A stretch of DNA of 13,861 nucleotides from Competibacteraceae bacterium UBA2792 (GTDB taxonomy: Bacteria > Pseudomonadota > Gammaproteobacteria > Competibacterales > Competibacteraceae): assembly GCA_002352125.1 (NCBI GenBank), contig DEHU01000025.1, positions 4,102 through 17,962 of the forward strand. The letters run 5' to 3'. Shown piece after piece: positions 7,813-13,667 of the stretch. Position numbers and translations under genes: made by a program. How positions within the stretch are numbered: position 1 is the stretch's first letter; each line of letters begins with the position of its first letter. The notes below the pieces were generated by a model. That model saw only the letters and a list, made by a program, of their open reading frames with translations. It was not told the DNA's origin and did not search any database.

Positions 7813-8643
7813 ATGGCGGATAAGCAACTTTCTGTGTTTGTGACCACTTACAACAATGGCCGCACGCTGTCTGCCTGCCTGGAAAGCGTCAAGTGGGCCG
7901 ACGAGATCGTCGTGCTGGATTCTTTTAGCGCCGATGATACGCTCGCCATCGCGCATCGCTATGGGGCGCGAACCGCGCAACACGCGTTCATGGGGTATGG
8001 TCCGCAAAAGCGAATGGCTCTGGCGGCGACCACGCACGATTGGGTGCTGCTGCTGGATGCCGACGAGGTGTTGTCGCCGGCTCTCCAAGCCGAAATTTGC
8101 CAACTGCTGGGGAGGGGTGGTCCGGCGGCGGATGGCTATGAAATCCCGCGCCAGGAACAACTGTTCTGGCGAATGTACAGTGCGGCGACCCGCATGAATT
8201 ATTATTTACGCCTGTTCGACAAGCGTAAGGGTATTATCGACGATATGCCCGTTCACGCCGCCCCCAAGGTGCGGGGTAGCGTCGCCCGCCTTAAGTCGCC
8301 CTTGTATCACTATGGCGAAACCGACGTCCACACCAAAATCGAAAAAATCAACGCTTATTCGACGGGGTTGGTGGCGGATAAGATCGGAAAAAATCGCTGG
8401 GGAATAGGGCTGATCATGATCTGTTATCCGCCGCTGTTTTTCATCCGCAGCTATCTGTTCAAGCGCAACTTTTTAAACGGCTGGGCAGGATTTATCAATT
8501 CGGTAATCGCGGCTTTTTACGTCTTTCTCAAGTACGCCAAGTTGTACGAACATCACCAGTTTGCCAAGTATGGGAGGCGGTTGCTGCCAGATGGCGCGCC
8601 ACCCCTGCCGGGCGAATACCAAGCTCGTGCTACCGATACCTGA
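7813..8643 (+). CDS. Glycosyltransferase family 2, KdtX/WaaE-like (LPS core)
   Basis: This 276-residue GT-A enzyme opens with LSVFVTTYNNGRTLSACLESV and EIVVLDSFSADDT (31-43). Its DxD-type metal/donor motif is DADE at 82-85 in DWVLLLDADEVL. It continues with MNYYLRLFDKRKGIIDDMPVHAAPKVRG and LYHYGETDVHTKIEKINAYSTGLVADK. This arrangement is typical of the WaaE/KdtX/LgtF group of beta-glucosyltransferases that extend heptose in the inner core. A hydrophobic stretch at about 197-217 probably makes it membrane-associated. ATG 7813 is chosen because AGG (7802-7804) lies 8 bases upstream and similarity begins immediately; ATG 7807 is possible. The frame is open back to 7633, but those residues show no family features. 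It runs convergent to the next gene, with 34 bases between the ends. Confidence 0.9.
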   Translation: MADKQLSVFVTTYNNGRTLSACLESVKWADEIVVLDSFSADDTLAIAHRYGARTAQHAFMGYGPQKRMALAATTHDWVLLLDADEVLSPALQAEICQLLGRGGPAADGYEIPRQEQLFWRMYSAATRMNYYLRLFDKRKGIIDDMPVHAAPKVRGSVARLKSPLYHYGETDVHTKIEKINAYSTGLVADKIGKNRWGIGLIMICYPPLFFIRSYLFKRNFLNGWAGFINSVIAAFYVFLKYAKLYEHHQFAKYGRRLLPDGAPPLPGEYQARATDT

Positions 8644-8677
8644 TGCCCGGCCGGTGGCGCTATCCGGCGAATCAAGC

Positions 8678-9730
8678 CTACCGCAGCGTTTGCTCGTGCA
8701 GGTGCCGCAGCACGAGCGATGGCGTCACCATCGCCATGCAGGTGTGGTGAGAACAGGTTTTCGAGTAACAGTTGATGCAAGGCAGATCGGCTTGCAGGGT
8801 CGTGACGTTGTCGCCTAAGGGTTTGACCCGGCGCGGATCGGTAGGTCCGCAGATCACCGTCATGGGCGTGGCCGTCACGGCGGCCAGATGGGCGGTGCCG
8901 GTATCGTTGGCGACGATGAAGCGCGCCGGCTCGCAGAGTGGCGGGATATCGAGAATTTCGGTTTGTCCGCACAGATTCACCAGCCAGGGGCCGCACATTT
9001 GGGCAATGCGCCGGCATTCCTCCACTTCGTCCGGGCCACCGATCAGCGCGATTCGATCCAATCCCTCCCGGTGGAGTCGATTCGCCAGCATCCCGAAGCG
9101 AGCGGCGCCCCAGCGTTTCAAAAAACCGTTGGCGTTGCAGCCCGGCAAAAAAATCGCGTAACGACCCGGTTTCAATCCATGGGCGACGGCAATTTGCCGA
9201 GCGCGGGCGCGATGATGATCGGGAATGTGCAACACGGGCCGCGGTGTCGCGGTGGGAATGCCGCCTGCCTGCAATGCGGCGTGCATTCGGGTCGGAATGC
9301 GGGTAGAGCGCGGAGAAACGTCCGGGGCGATGTTGTAAGGCCATTGCCGGTTGTTGCCGATGCGGTAAGGAATTCGTGCGCCGCTCAGCCAGAGCAAGGT
9401 CAGCAATATCCTGGAACGGTCGTTCGATTGAAGATCGATTATCAAGTCGTAATGCGACTGGCGCACTTGCCGTAGCCATTCTCGTGCCGCTGCCGCCGGA
9501 TGACGCGAATCGCGCAGATGGATCGCAAAAACTCGCTGGAATCGTGGATCGTGAGCGAAAAGCTTTTCCCAAGCCGGCAAAGTATTGAGATGGATTTCCC
9601 GGCCCTGGAACGCGCGGGCGATGTCCTCGAACAGCGCGGTGGCGATGATCACATCCCCCATTGCGCTCCATTTGATGATCAGGATACGGCGAATGGCCGG
9701 GTTGGCGGGCAGGTCGATGCCGGCGAGCAT
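8678..9730 (-). CDS. ADP-heptose:LPS heptosyltransferase (GT9, WaaF-like) with Cys-rich C-terminus
   Basis: This is a 350-residue GT9 enzyme. The N-terminal ILIIKWSAMGDVIIATALFEDI (16-37) is the classical heptosyltransferase opening, with Asp26 in the GD loop. The donor domain shows FLPGCNANGFLKRWGAARFGMLA (194-216), IALIGGPDEVEECRRIA, and FIVANDTGTAHLAAVTATPMTVICGPTDPRRVKPLG (271-306). The C-terminus has Cys318-x2-Cys321-x4-Cys326-x4-Cys331, a cysteine cluster found in WaaF/RfaF-like proteins and compatible with metal binding, though that is inference. It would add a heptose to the Kdo/heptose inner core in the cytoplasm. It lies 15 bases downstream of the acyltransferase gene on the same strand, so the two probably form a minus-strand operon. 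Start at ATG 9730; the internal Met24 is too late because it lies within the conserved loop. Confidence 0.9.
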   Translation of the reverse strand: MLAGIDLPANPAIRRILIIKWSAMGDVIIATALFEDIARAFQGREIHLNTLPAWEKLFAHDPRFQRVFAIHLRDSRHPAAAAREWLRQVRQSHYDLIIDLQSNDRSRILLTLLWLSGARIPYRIGNNRQWPYNIAPDVSPRSTRIPTRMHAALQAGGIPTATPRPVLHIPDHHRARARQIAVAHGLKPGRYAIFLPGCNANGFLKRWGAARFGMLANRLHREGLDRIALIGGPDEVEECRRIAQMCGPWLVNLCGQTEILDIPPLCEPARFIVANDTGTAHLAAVTATPMTVICGPTDPRRVKPLGDNVTTLQADLPCINCYSKTCSHHTCMAMVTPSLVLRHLHEQTLR

Positions 9731-9745
9731 GCGAGCGATCCGGAT

Positions 9746-10675
9746 TTACGGCCCGTACAGGCTAGGTTTGCCCGGCGGTTGAGTTTTGAAGCGACGGTGG
9801 ACCCAAAGATACTGCTCGGGCGCTTGGCGGACATAGCGTTCCAGCAGTTCGTTGATCCGCTGGGTATCGGCTTCGACATCGGCGCTCGGAAAGTCGGCCA
9901 ATGCGGGCAGAATGACGACTTCGTAACCGGCTGTTCCGGGCAACCGTTTGGGAAAATACGGTACCACTGCCGCGCCGCTCAGTGCAGCCAGCCGCGAGGT
10001 GGCCGTGACCGTGCAGGCCGTTACCCCGAAAAACGGCACGAAAACGCTGTTGCGGATGCCGTGGTTTTGGTCGGGAGCATACCAGACCGCCCGTCCTTTC
10101 TTGAAAGCGCGCAGCAAGCCGCGAACGTCCTCGTGCGGCAACGGCGGTAGCCGGGACCGCCGCTCGCGTTCGCGACGCATCACGGTTTCGTACAGCGGAT
10201 TTTTGTGGGATCGATACATGGCGTGGAACGGCTGGTGCCAAGTGATGAATCGGGCGCCCAGCTCCAGCGTGGTGAAGTGTCCGGTCAGCAGAATCACGCC
10301 CTTACCGCGTGCCAGCGCTTGTTCGAGATGGTCTGCGCCTTCGACCCGGGCCAATCCTCGCAGCTTTGCATCCGGTGCCCACCAAGCCATGGCCGTTTCG
10401 AACAAGCCGATACCCAAGGCGGTAAAATGCGCCTCCAACAAAGCGGTTCGCCGAATTGGAGATAATTCTGGGAAACACAATGTCAGATTGATTTCGGCAA
10501 TACGCCGGCGACGTCGAGCGATTTTGCTCAGCCAGCGGCCGGCTTGTCCGCCGATGGCGAGTTGCCAGCGAAACGGCAGGGCGGCCATGGCTTTCATCAG
10601 GCCCAGGCCCAGCCAGATCGGCCAGTAACGCGGTGCCAAAAACCGCCGATCAAGCAGCCAGGTGCGTTTGGTCAC
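9746..10675 (-). CDS. LpxL/HtrB-type lipid A (lysophospholipid) acyltransferase
   Basis: This 309-residue protein matches the late lipid A acyltransferases (E. coli LpxL 306). An N-terminal hydrophobic anchor lies at about 18-33. The catalytic H-x4-E motif is His133-Phe-Thr-Thr-Leu-Glu138 in LLTGHFTTLELG. Further family blocks are FHAMYRSHKNPLYE (150-163), WYAPDQNHG (198-206), VFVPFFG (211-217) and PEQYLWVHRRFKT (286-298). It would transfer a fatty acyl group from acyl-ACP to the Kdo-lipid A precursor at the inner face of the inner membrane; chain length and position cannot be predicted. The start is GTG 10675. The only nearby ATG (10697) is out of frame and runs into a stop, and no strong Shine-Dalgarno sequence is seen. 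The divergent epimerase starts 96 bases away, so this spacer must carry promoters for both strands. Confidence 0.9.
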   Translation of the reverse strand: MTKRTWLLDRRFLAPRYWPIWLGLGLMKAMAALPFRWQLAIGGQAGRWLSKIARRRRRIAEINLTLCFPELSPIRRTALLEAHFTALGIGLFETAMAWWAPDAKLRGLARVEGADHLEQALARGKGVILLTGHFTTLELGARFITWHQPFHAMYRSHKNPLYETVMRRERERRSRLPPLPHEDVRGLLRAFKKGRAVWYAPDQNHGIRNSVFVPFFGVTACTVTATSRLAALSGAAVVPYFPKRLPGTAGYEVVILPALADFPSADVEADTQRINELLERYVRQAPEQYLWVHRRFKTQPPGKPSLYGP

Positions 10676-10771
10676 GGTTGGTTGTGCGGGTATTCATGAG
10701 GCCGGTATTGTAAACGGCCCCGACGTGACAAGCATCCGCTCATTTTCAGTTGCGAACCTGGAGCTTAACCT

Positions 10772-11713
10772 ATGATGTCAACGTATTTAGTGACTGGTGC
10801 GGCCGGTTTCATCGGCAGCCATTCCGTCGAGTGGTTGCTCGGCCAGGGGCAGCGGGTGGTCGGGGTCGACAACCTGCGGACCGGACACCTGGAAAATCTC
10901 GCCGACGCGCGATCGTCGCCTCGTTTCGAGTGGGTGCTCGCCGACGCCGGCGATGAAGCGGCGATGCGAGTTTTGTTCGAGCAGCATCGTTTTGCGGGCG
11001 TGCTGCATTTGGCGGCGCTGGTCAGCGTTCCGGAAAGCTTCCGCGATCCCGCGCTCAATTCCCGCCTGAACTTGGTTGCGGTGGACAATCTCGCCCGATT
11101 GTGTCTCGAATTCGATTGCAAGCGTTTCGTGTTTGCTTCGTCGGCTGCCGTATACGGTACTGCCGCCGCGTTGCCCAACCGGGAATCGGCATCGCCGCAA
11201 CCGCAGTCGCCCTATGCTGCCGCCAAGTTGGCCGCCGAGGTGATGCTGTTGGGCTACGCAGCCAGCTACGGGCTGGAAGCCGTTTGCTTGCGCTATTTTA
11301 ACGTTTATGGACCCCGCCAGGATCCCACCTCGCCCTACTCGGGCGTGCTATCCATTTTTACCGATCGATGCCAGCGCGGTTTGCCGGTAACCGTTTATGG
11401 CGATGGCGAGCAGACGCGAGACTTCGTCTCGGTGCGAGATGTCGCGCGAGCCAACGGCAAATCTCTGCTCGATACGGGCGTCGTCGTTGGACGCTACAAT
11501 GTGTGTACCGGTCGCGCGGTTTCCTTAAACCAGGTTTTGGCGATTTATCGAGAGCTGTTTCCGGGCGTGCCGCCGACCACCTATGCCGAGGCTCGAATAG
11601 GCGATATTCGGCATTCTTTGGGCGATCCACAACTGCTGCAAGATATGCTTCGATTCGAAGCGGTCATACTGTTCGCGCAGGGTTTGCGCGAATTGGCGTT
11701 GGCGAATCGATAA
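10772..11713 (+). CDS. NAD-dependent nucleotide-sugar epimerase/dehydratase (extended SDR)
   Basis: This is a 313-residue extended short-chain dehydrogenase/reductase. The NAD-binding loop is TGAAGFIGS (8-16). FVFASSAAVYG (119-129) supplies the catalytic Ser, and Tyr148-x3-Lys152 in SPYAAAKLA is the catalytic pair. LRYFNVYGPRQDP (173-185), VTVYGDGEQTRDFVSVRDVARA (207-227) and GDIRHSLGDP are the substrate-domain signatures of UDP-glucose/UDP-N-acetylglucosamine 4-epimerase-like enzymes. It would supply an epimerised hexose nucleotide for core or O-antigen synthesis; the precise substrate is unclear. GGAG (10760-10763), 8 bases before ATG 10772, supports the start. The last about 25 residues look divergent from the usual C-terminal helix but nothing is broken. 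It is a single-gene plus-strand unit, divergent from the acyltransferase and convergent with the methyltransferase. Confidence 0.9.
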   Translation: MMSTYLVTGAAGFIGSHSVEWLLGQGQRVVGVDNLRTGHLENLADARSSPRFEWVLADAGDEAAMRVLFEQHRFAGVLHLAALVSVPESFRDPALNSRLNLVAVDNLARLCLEFDCKRFVFASSAAVYGTAAALPNRESASPQPQSPYAAAKLAAEVMLLGYAASYGLEAVCLRYFNVYGPRQDPTSPYSGVLSIFTDRCQRGLPVTVYGDGEQTRDFVSVRDVARANGKSLLDTGVVVGRYNVCTGRAVSLNQVLAIYRELFPGVPPTTYAEARIGDIRHSLGDPQLLQDMLRFEAVILFAQGLRELALANR

Positions 11714-11751
11714 GACTTTATGGCGAAAGTTCGATAGCGGCTCGTTGATGG

Positions 11752-11784
11752 CCCGGCAACAGATCGGTTCCCAGCTTTGCCGGG
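11752..11784. terminator. Stem-loop between convergent epimerase and methyltransferase genes
   Basis: CCCGGCAA (11752-11759) and TTGCCGGG (11777-11784) form a perfect 8-bp stem around a 17-base loop. It is the only notable structure in the 76 bases between the two convergent stop codons. No T-tract follows on either strand, so it is not a canonical intrinsic terminator. It may simply protect 3' ends or be fortuitous. Confidence 0.35.
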
Positions 11785-11789
11785 GAAAC

Positions 11790-12602
11790 TCACCATGGAT
11801 CTCGACGGGCCGATGCAGGCCCGGGAGCGGGCTTGTCCGCCCGCCAGCCCCAGCGCGGCCGCCGAAAAGGCGACAGGGGACTTTCTATCGGCCCCAGCGG
11901 TCGAGCCGGAATACCCGCCTCCCGAAACAAGCGATCTTGACGTTCGGCTTCCGCCTCGCCTTGATTGATCACCAACAAGCCACCGCCCGATGGGAGGAGC
12001 GACCAAGTGTGCGTTAGCAGCCGAAGCGGCAGCAGGAATCGATCGGGCAAACCCCAGGCTCGTAGCGGTGCTGCGTGAAGAAACGGTAGAAACCAGGTGA
12101 CGAAGCCGTAAGGGCCTTGCAAGTCCAGCAAGTCTCCGGCGATGTAGCGACAGCCGGTCAGGGACCGCGCGACGAATTCGCCGTGGGCGCGGCGGGTGGT
12201 CAGGGTCCAATACCGGCGGTGGGCGTCCAGCTCCACGCCGTGCCATGAATCGCCGGACCACGCCTGCAAGCCCGGCAGATAGCAGCCGTTTTTGCAGCCG
12301 ATATCCAGATACGGTGCGGGATAGGTCGGAGGACCGGCGTAGCGATCCAGCACGTCCAACACATACAGGCTTTCCCGGAAACCTTGCGCGTCGCAAGCCT
12401 TCGCCCATTTGGCAAGATCGTAGCGATCCGCTAACGCTTTGGCGGCCGGGTGCAGCGCCGGGGGCAGCGTTCGCCATAAAGCCGGTAACGTCCGGGGTCG
12501 GCGAAGTACCGGTGGCGACCATGTGAAAGCGTTGCGCCACCGCCAAGCCCACTCGCGGCCGAGTTCGGCGGCGGCTAGTTGGACGCGGGAGTACGATGGC
12601 AT
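11790..12602 (-). CDS. Class I SAM-dependent methyltransferase, substrate unknown
   Basis: This is a 270-residue protein. Motif I, the SAM-binding glycine loop, is YLDIGCKNGCYLPGL (98-112). The acidic residue ending strand 2 is in GVELDAHRR (122-130). CRYIAGDLLDLQGPYGFVTWFLPFL (151-175) fits motifs II/III, and LLPSGGGLLVINQGEAEAE (202-220) the later strands. This is a complete Rossmann-fold methyltransferase with an N-terminal helical extension of about 90 residues. I do not recognise a specific family or substrate; a sugar, lipid or small-molecule acceptor in envelope metabolism is a guess from the neighbours. The start is taken at ATG 12602. The frame is open to a GTG at 12668, and that longer form is possible. 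No strong ribosome site is seen, but a 14-base palindrome lies just upstream. Convergent with the epimerase, so independently transcribed, possibly from the AT-rich patch near 12785-12812. Confidence 0.75.
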   Translation of the reverse strand: MPSYSRVQLAAAELGREWAWRWRNAFTWSPPVLRRPRTLPALWRTLPPALHPAAKALADRYDLAKWAKACDAQGFRESLYVLDVLDRYAGPPTYPAPYLDIGCKNGCYLPGLQAWSGDSWHGVELDAHRRYWTLTTRRAHGEFVARSLTGCRYIAGDLLDLQGPYGFVTWFLPFLHAAPLRAWGLPDRFLLPLRLLTHTWSLLPSGGGLLVINQGEAEAERQDRLFREAGIPARPLGPIESPLSPFRRPRWGWRADKPAPGPASARRDPW

Positions 12603-12616
12603 GATCCGACGGACGT

Positions 12617-12630
12617 CCGGTTCGAACCGG
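12617..12630. promoter_or_regulatory. Perfect 14-base palindrome just upstream of the methyltransferase start
   Basis: CCGGTTCGAACCGG is a perfect palindrome centred about 21 bases upstream of the proposed ATG at 12602. It could be an operator for a dimeric regulator, or a hairpin in the 5' leader masking the ribosome site. Neither role is proven, and GC-rich palindromes of this length can occur by chance. Confidence 0.3.
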
Positions 12631-12824
12631 TTTGGCTGAAGTGGGTACGAAAGAGGCGTACCGGCCACCGGGCTTCGATCCGGTCGACCGTTTGCGGCGG
12701 TGGAATTGGCTTCGAGTTTTGCGTGCCGGATGGCAGGCCAGCGAAATTGTCCAGCGATCTCACACGCGAAGGCCGTTTAGCGAATGTAATCAAAATATTC
12801 TTACCAATATCGATGTCGCGTCCC

Positions 12825-12852
12825 GTTGAACTTTTCCAAGTCGTCCCCATCT
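12825..12852 (+). promoter_or_regulatory. Sigma-32 (RpoH) heat-shock promoter
   Basis: GTTGAAC (12825-12831) resembles the sigma-32 -35 element CTTGAAA, and CCCCATCT (12845-12852) is a perfect match to the -10 consensus CCCCATNT. TTGAA is followed by 14 bases before CCCCAT, the same spacing I recall for E. coli dnaK P1. Transcription is expected to start about 6-8 bases after the -10, at roughly 12858-12860, exactly where the first stem-loop begins. It points toward hslVU, a heat-shock operon in E. coli, which supports the call independently. Confidence 0.8.
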
Positions 12853-12857
12853 TAAAA

Positions 12858-12977
12858 GACAAGCGTAAGCCCTTACGCCTGTCCGCTTCCCTCCCTGAGC
12901 GGGCTATGTCCGGTTAGCCAAACCGGATATTGCATTTGCCCCGGTTCCACTCCCCCTTGTAACCGGGGTTTCTTTTT
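12858..12977 (+). ncRNA. Candidate heat-shock small RNA or structured hslVU leader
   Basis: Four stem-loops follow one another. Hairpin 1: GACA (12858-12861) with TGTC (12880-12883) and GCGTAA with TTACGC around a GCCC tetraloop, interrupted by one A/C mismatch. Hairpin 2: CCGCTT (12883-12888) with GAGCGG (12897-12902), loop CCCTCCCT. Hairpin 3: 12906-12915 with 12921-12930, ten pairs including one G-U, loop AGCCA. Hairpin 4 is the terminator with loop containing CTCCCCCTT. The start coincides with the start site predicted from the sigma-32 promoter, and the end with a T-rich tract, giving an RNA of about 120 nt. It is not 4.5S, 6S, tmRNA, RNase P or a tRNA as far as I can recognise. The C-rich loops could pair with Shine-Dalgarno sequences. 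It may act as an sRNA, as an attenuator leader of hslVU, or both. Confidence 0.6.
12939..12977 (+). terminator. Rho-independent terminator upstream of hslV
   Basis: CCCCGGTT (12939-12946) pairs perfectly with AACCGGGG (12961-12968) around a 14-base loop. It is immediately followed by TTTCTTTTT (12969-12977). This is a canonical plus-strand intrinsic terminator located between the sigma-32 promoter and hslV, 81 bases before the hslV start codon. No plus-strand protein gene upstream is close enough to be its obvious client, so it should end the transcript made from the heat-shock promoter. Confidence 0.85.
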
Positions 12978-13058
12978 GTTCGGCGGCGGACTGGGTGTTG
13001 CGTCCTCAGGCTCATATTTTATCGTGTACAATCCCGGGTAACAGTACGAGGCATTGCT

Positions 13059-13601
13059 ATGGAATTATTGCATGGCACCACGGTTTTGGCCGTGCGTCGC
13101 AACGGTCGGGTCGTGATCGGCGGCGACGGCCAGGTCACCTTGGGCAGCACCGTGATGAAGGGCAACGCCCGCAAAGTGCGGCGTTTGTACCAGAATAAAG
13201 TGATTGCCGGTTTCGCGGGCGGCACCGCTGATGCCTTCACGTTGTTCGAGCGCTTCGAAGGCAAACTGGAAAAGCATGGTGGCAATCTGACCCGTGCCGC
13301 CGTGGAGCTGGCCAAAGATTGGCGCACCGACCGATTGTTGCGGCGGCTGGAAGCATTGCTGATCGTTGCCGATCTCGGCACGACCCTGATTTTGTCGGGC
13401 AATGGCGACGTGATCGAACCGGAACGCGAGTTGGCGGCGATCGGGTCCGGCGGGAGCTACGCCCAAGCTGCAGCGTGGGCGCTTTTGGAGCACACCGAAC
13501 TCGACGCGCGGATGATCGTCGAGCAATCCTTGAAAATCGCTGCCGGCATCTGCATATACACCAACGAGAATTTGGCCTTTGAAGAATTGGCGGGCGCGTG
13601 A
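13059..13601 (+). CDS. hslV: ATP-dependent protease HslVU, peptidase subunit (ClpQ)
   Basis: This is a 180-residue, proteasome-beta-like Ntn hydrolase; HslV forms two stacked hexamers capped by the HslU ATPase and degrades misfolded or regulatory proteins in the cytoplasm. The catalytic Thr is expected to be Thr7 after removal of the short leader MELLHG; the mature N-terminus would read [36 protein letters not shown] (32-44), [20 protein letters not shown] (48-67) and [16 protein letters not shown] (127-142) are conserved blocks. E. coli HslV has only Met before the Thr, so the six-residue leader is a lineage feature seen in other proteobacteria. ATG 13059 follows GAGG (13048-13051). hslU starts 66 bases downstream. 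Heat-shock control is inferred from the upstream sigma-32 promoter, although a terminator intervenes. Confidence 0.97.
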   Translation: MELLHGTTVLAVRRNGRVVIGGDGQVTLGSTVMKGNARKVRRLYQNKVIAGFAGGTADAFTLFERFEGKLEKHGGNLTRAAVELAKDWRTDRLLRRLEALLIVADLGTTLILSGNGDVIEPERELAAIGSGGSYAQAAAWALLEHTELDARMIVEQSLKIAAGICIYTNENLAFEELAGA

Positions 13602-13667
13602 TCGGATATTTGAAACGGGCGTGTTCGCCGTCCTGTTTTCGCTTTATGCCCAGACGGTAGCCTCCCT

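Larger units (their letters stand above)
12603..13058. other. Protein-gene-free region between methyltransferase and hslV
   Basis: No open frame here has recognisable protein features; the longest (12579-12917, plus) overlaps the methyltransferase start and an RNA-like hairpin array. The region holds a 14-base palindrome (12617-12630), an AT-rich patch (12785-12812), a sigma-32-type promoter (12825-12852), four consecutive stem-loops (12858-12968), an intrinsic terminator (to 12977) and a weak promoter candidate before hslV (TACAAT, 13027-13032). Confidence 0.7.

Noticed and set aside
10707..10731. Minus-strand promoter TTGTCA/TACAAT for the acyltransferase
   Set aside because: The two hexamers are only 13 bases apart, too short for sigma-70; the TACAAT alone is not enough.
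12579..12917. 112-codon plus-strand open frame before hslV
   Set aside because: It overlaps the methyltransferase start, the sigma-32 promoter and the hairpin array, has no ribosome site or recognisable domain, and its composition does not look like a protein.
12858..12977. Assignment of the hairpin array as a known riboswitch, 6S, 4.5S or tRNA
   Set aside because: No TPP, cobalamin, SAM or c-di-GMP core motifs, no tRNA cloverleaf, and length/structure do not match 6S or 4.5S RNA as I know them.
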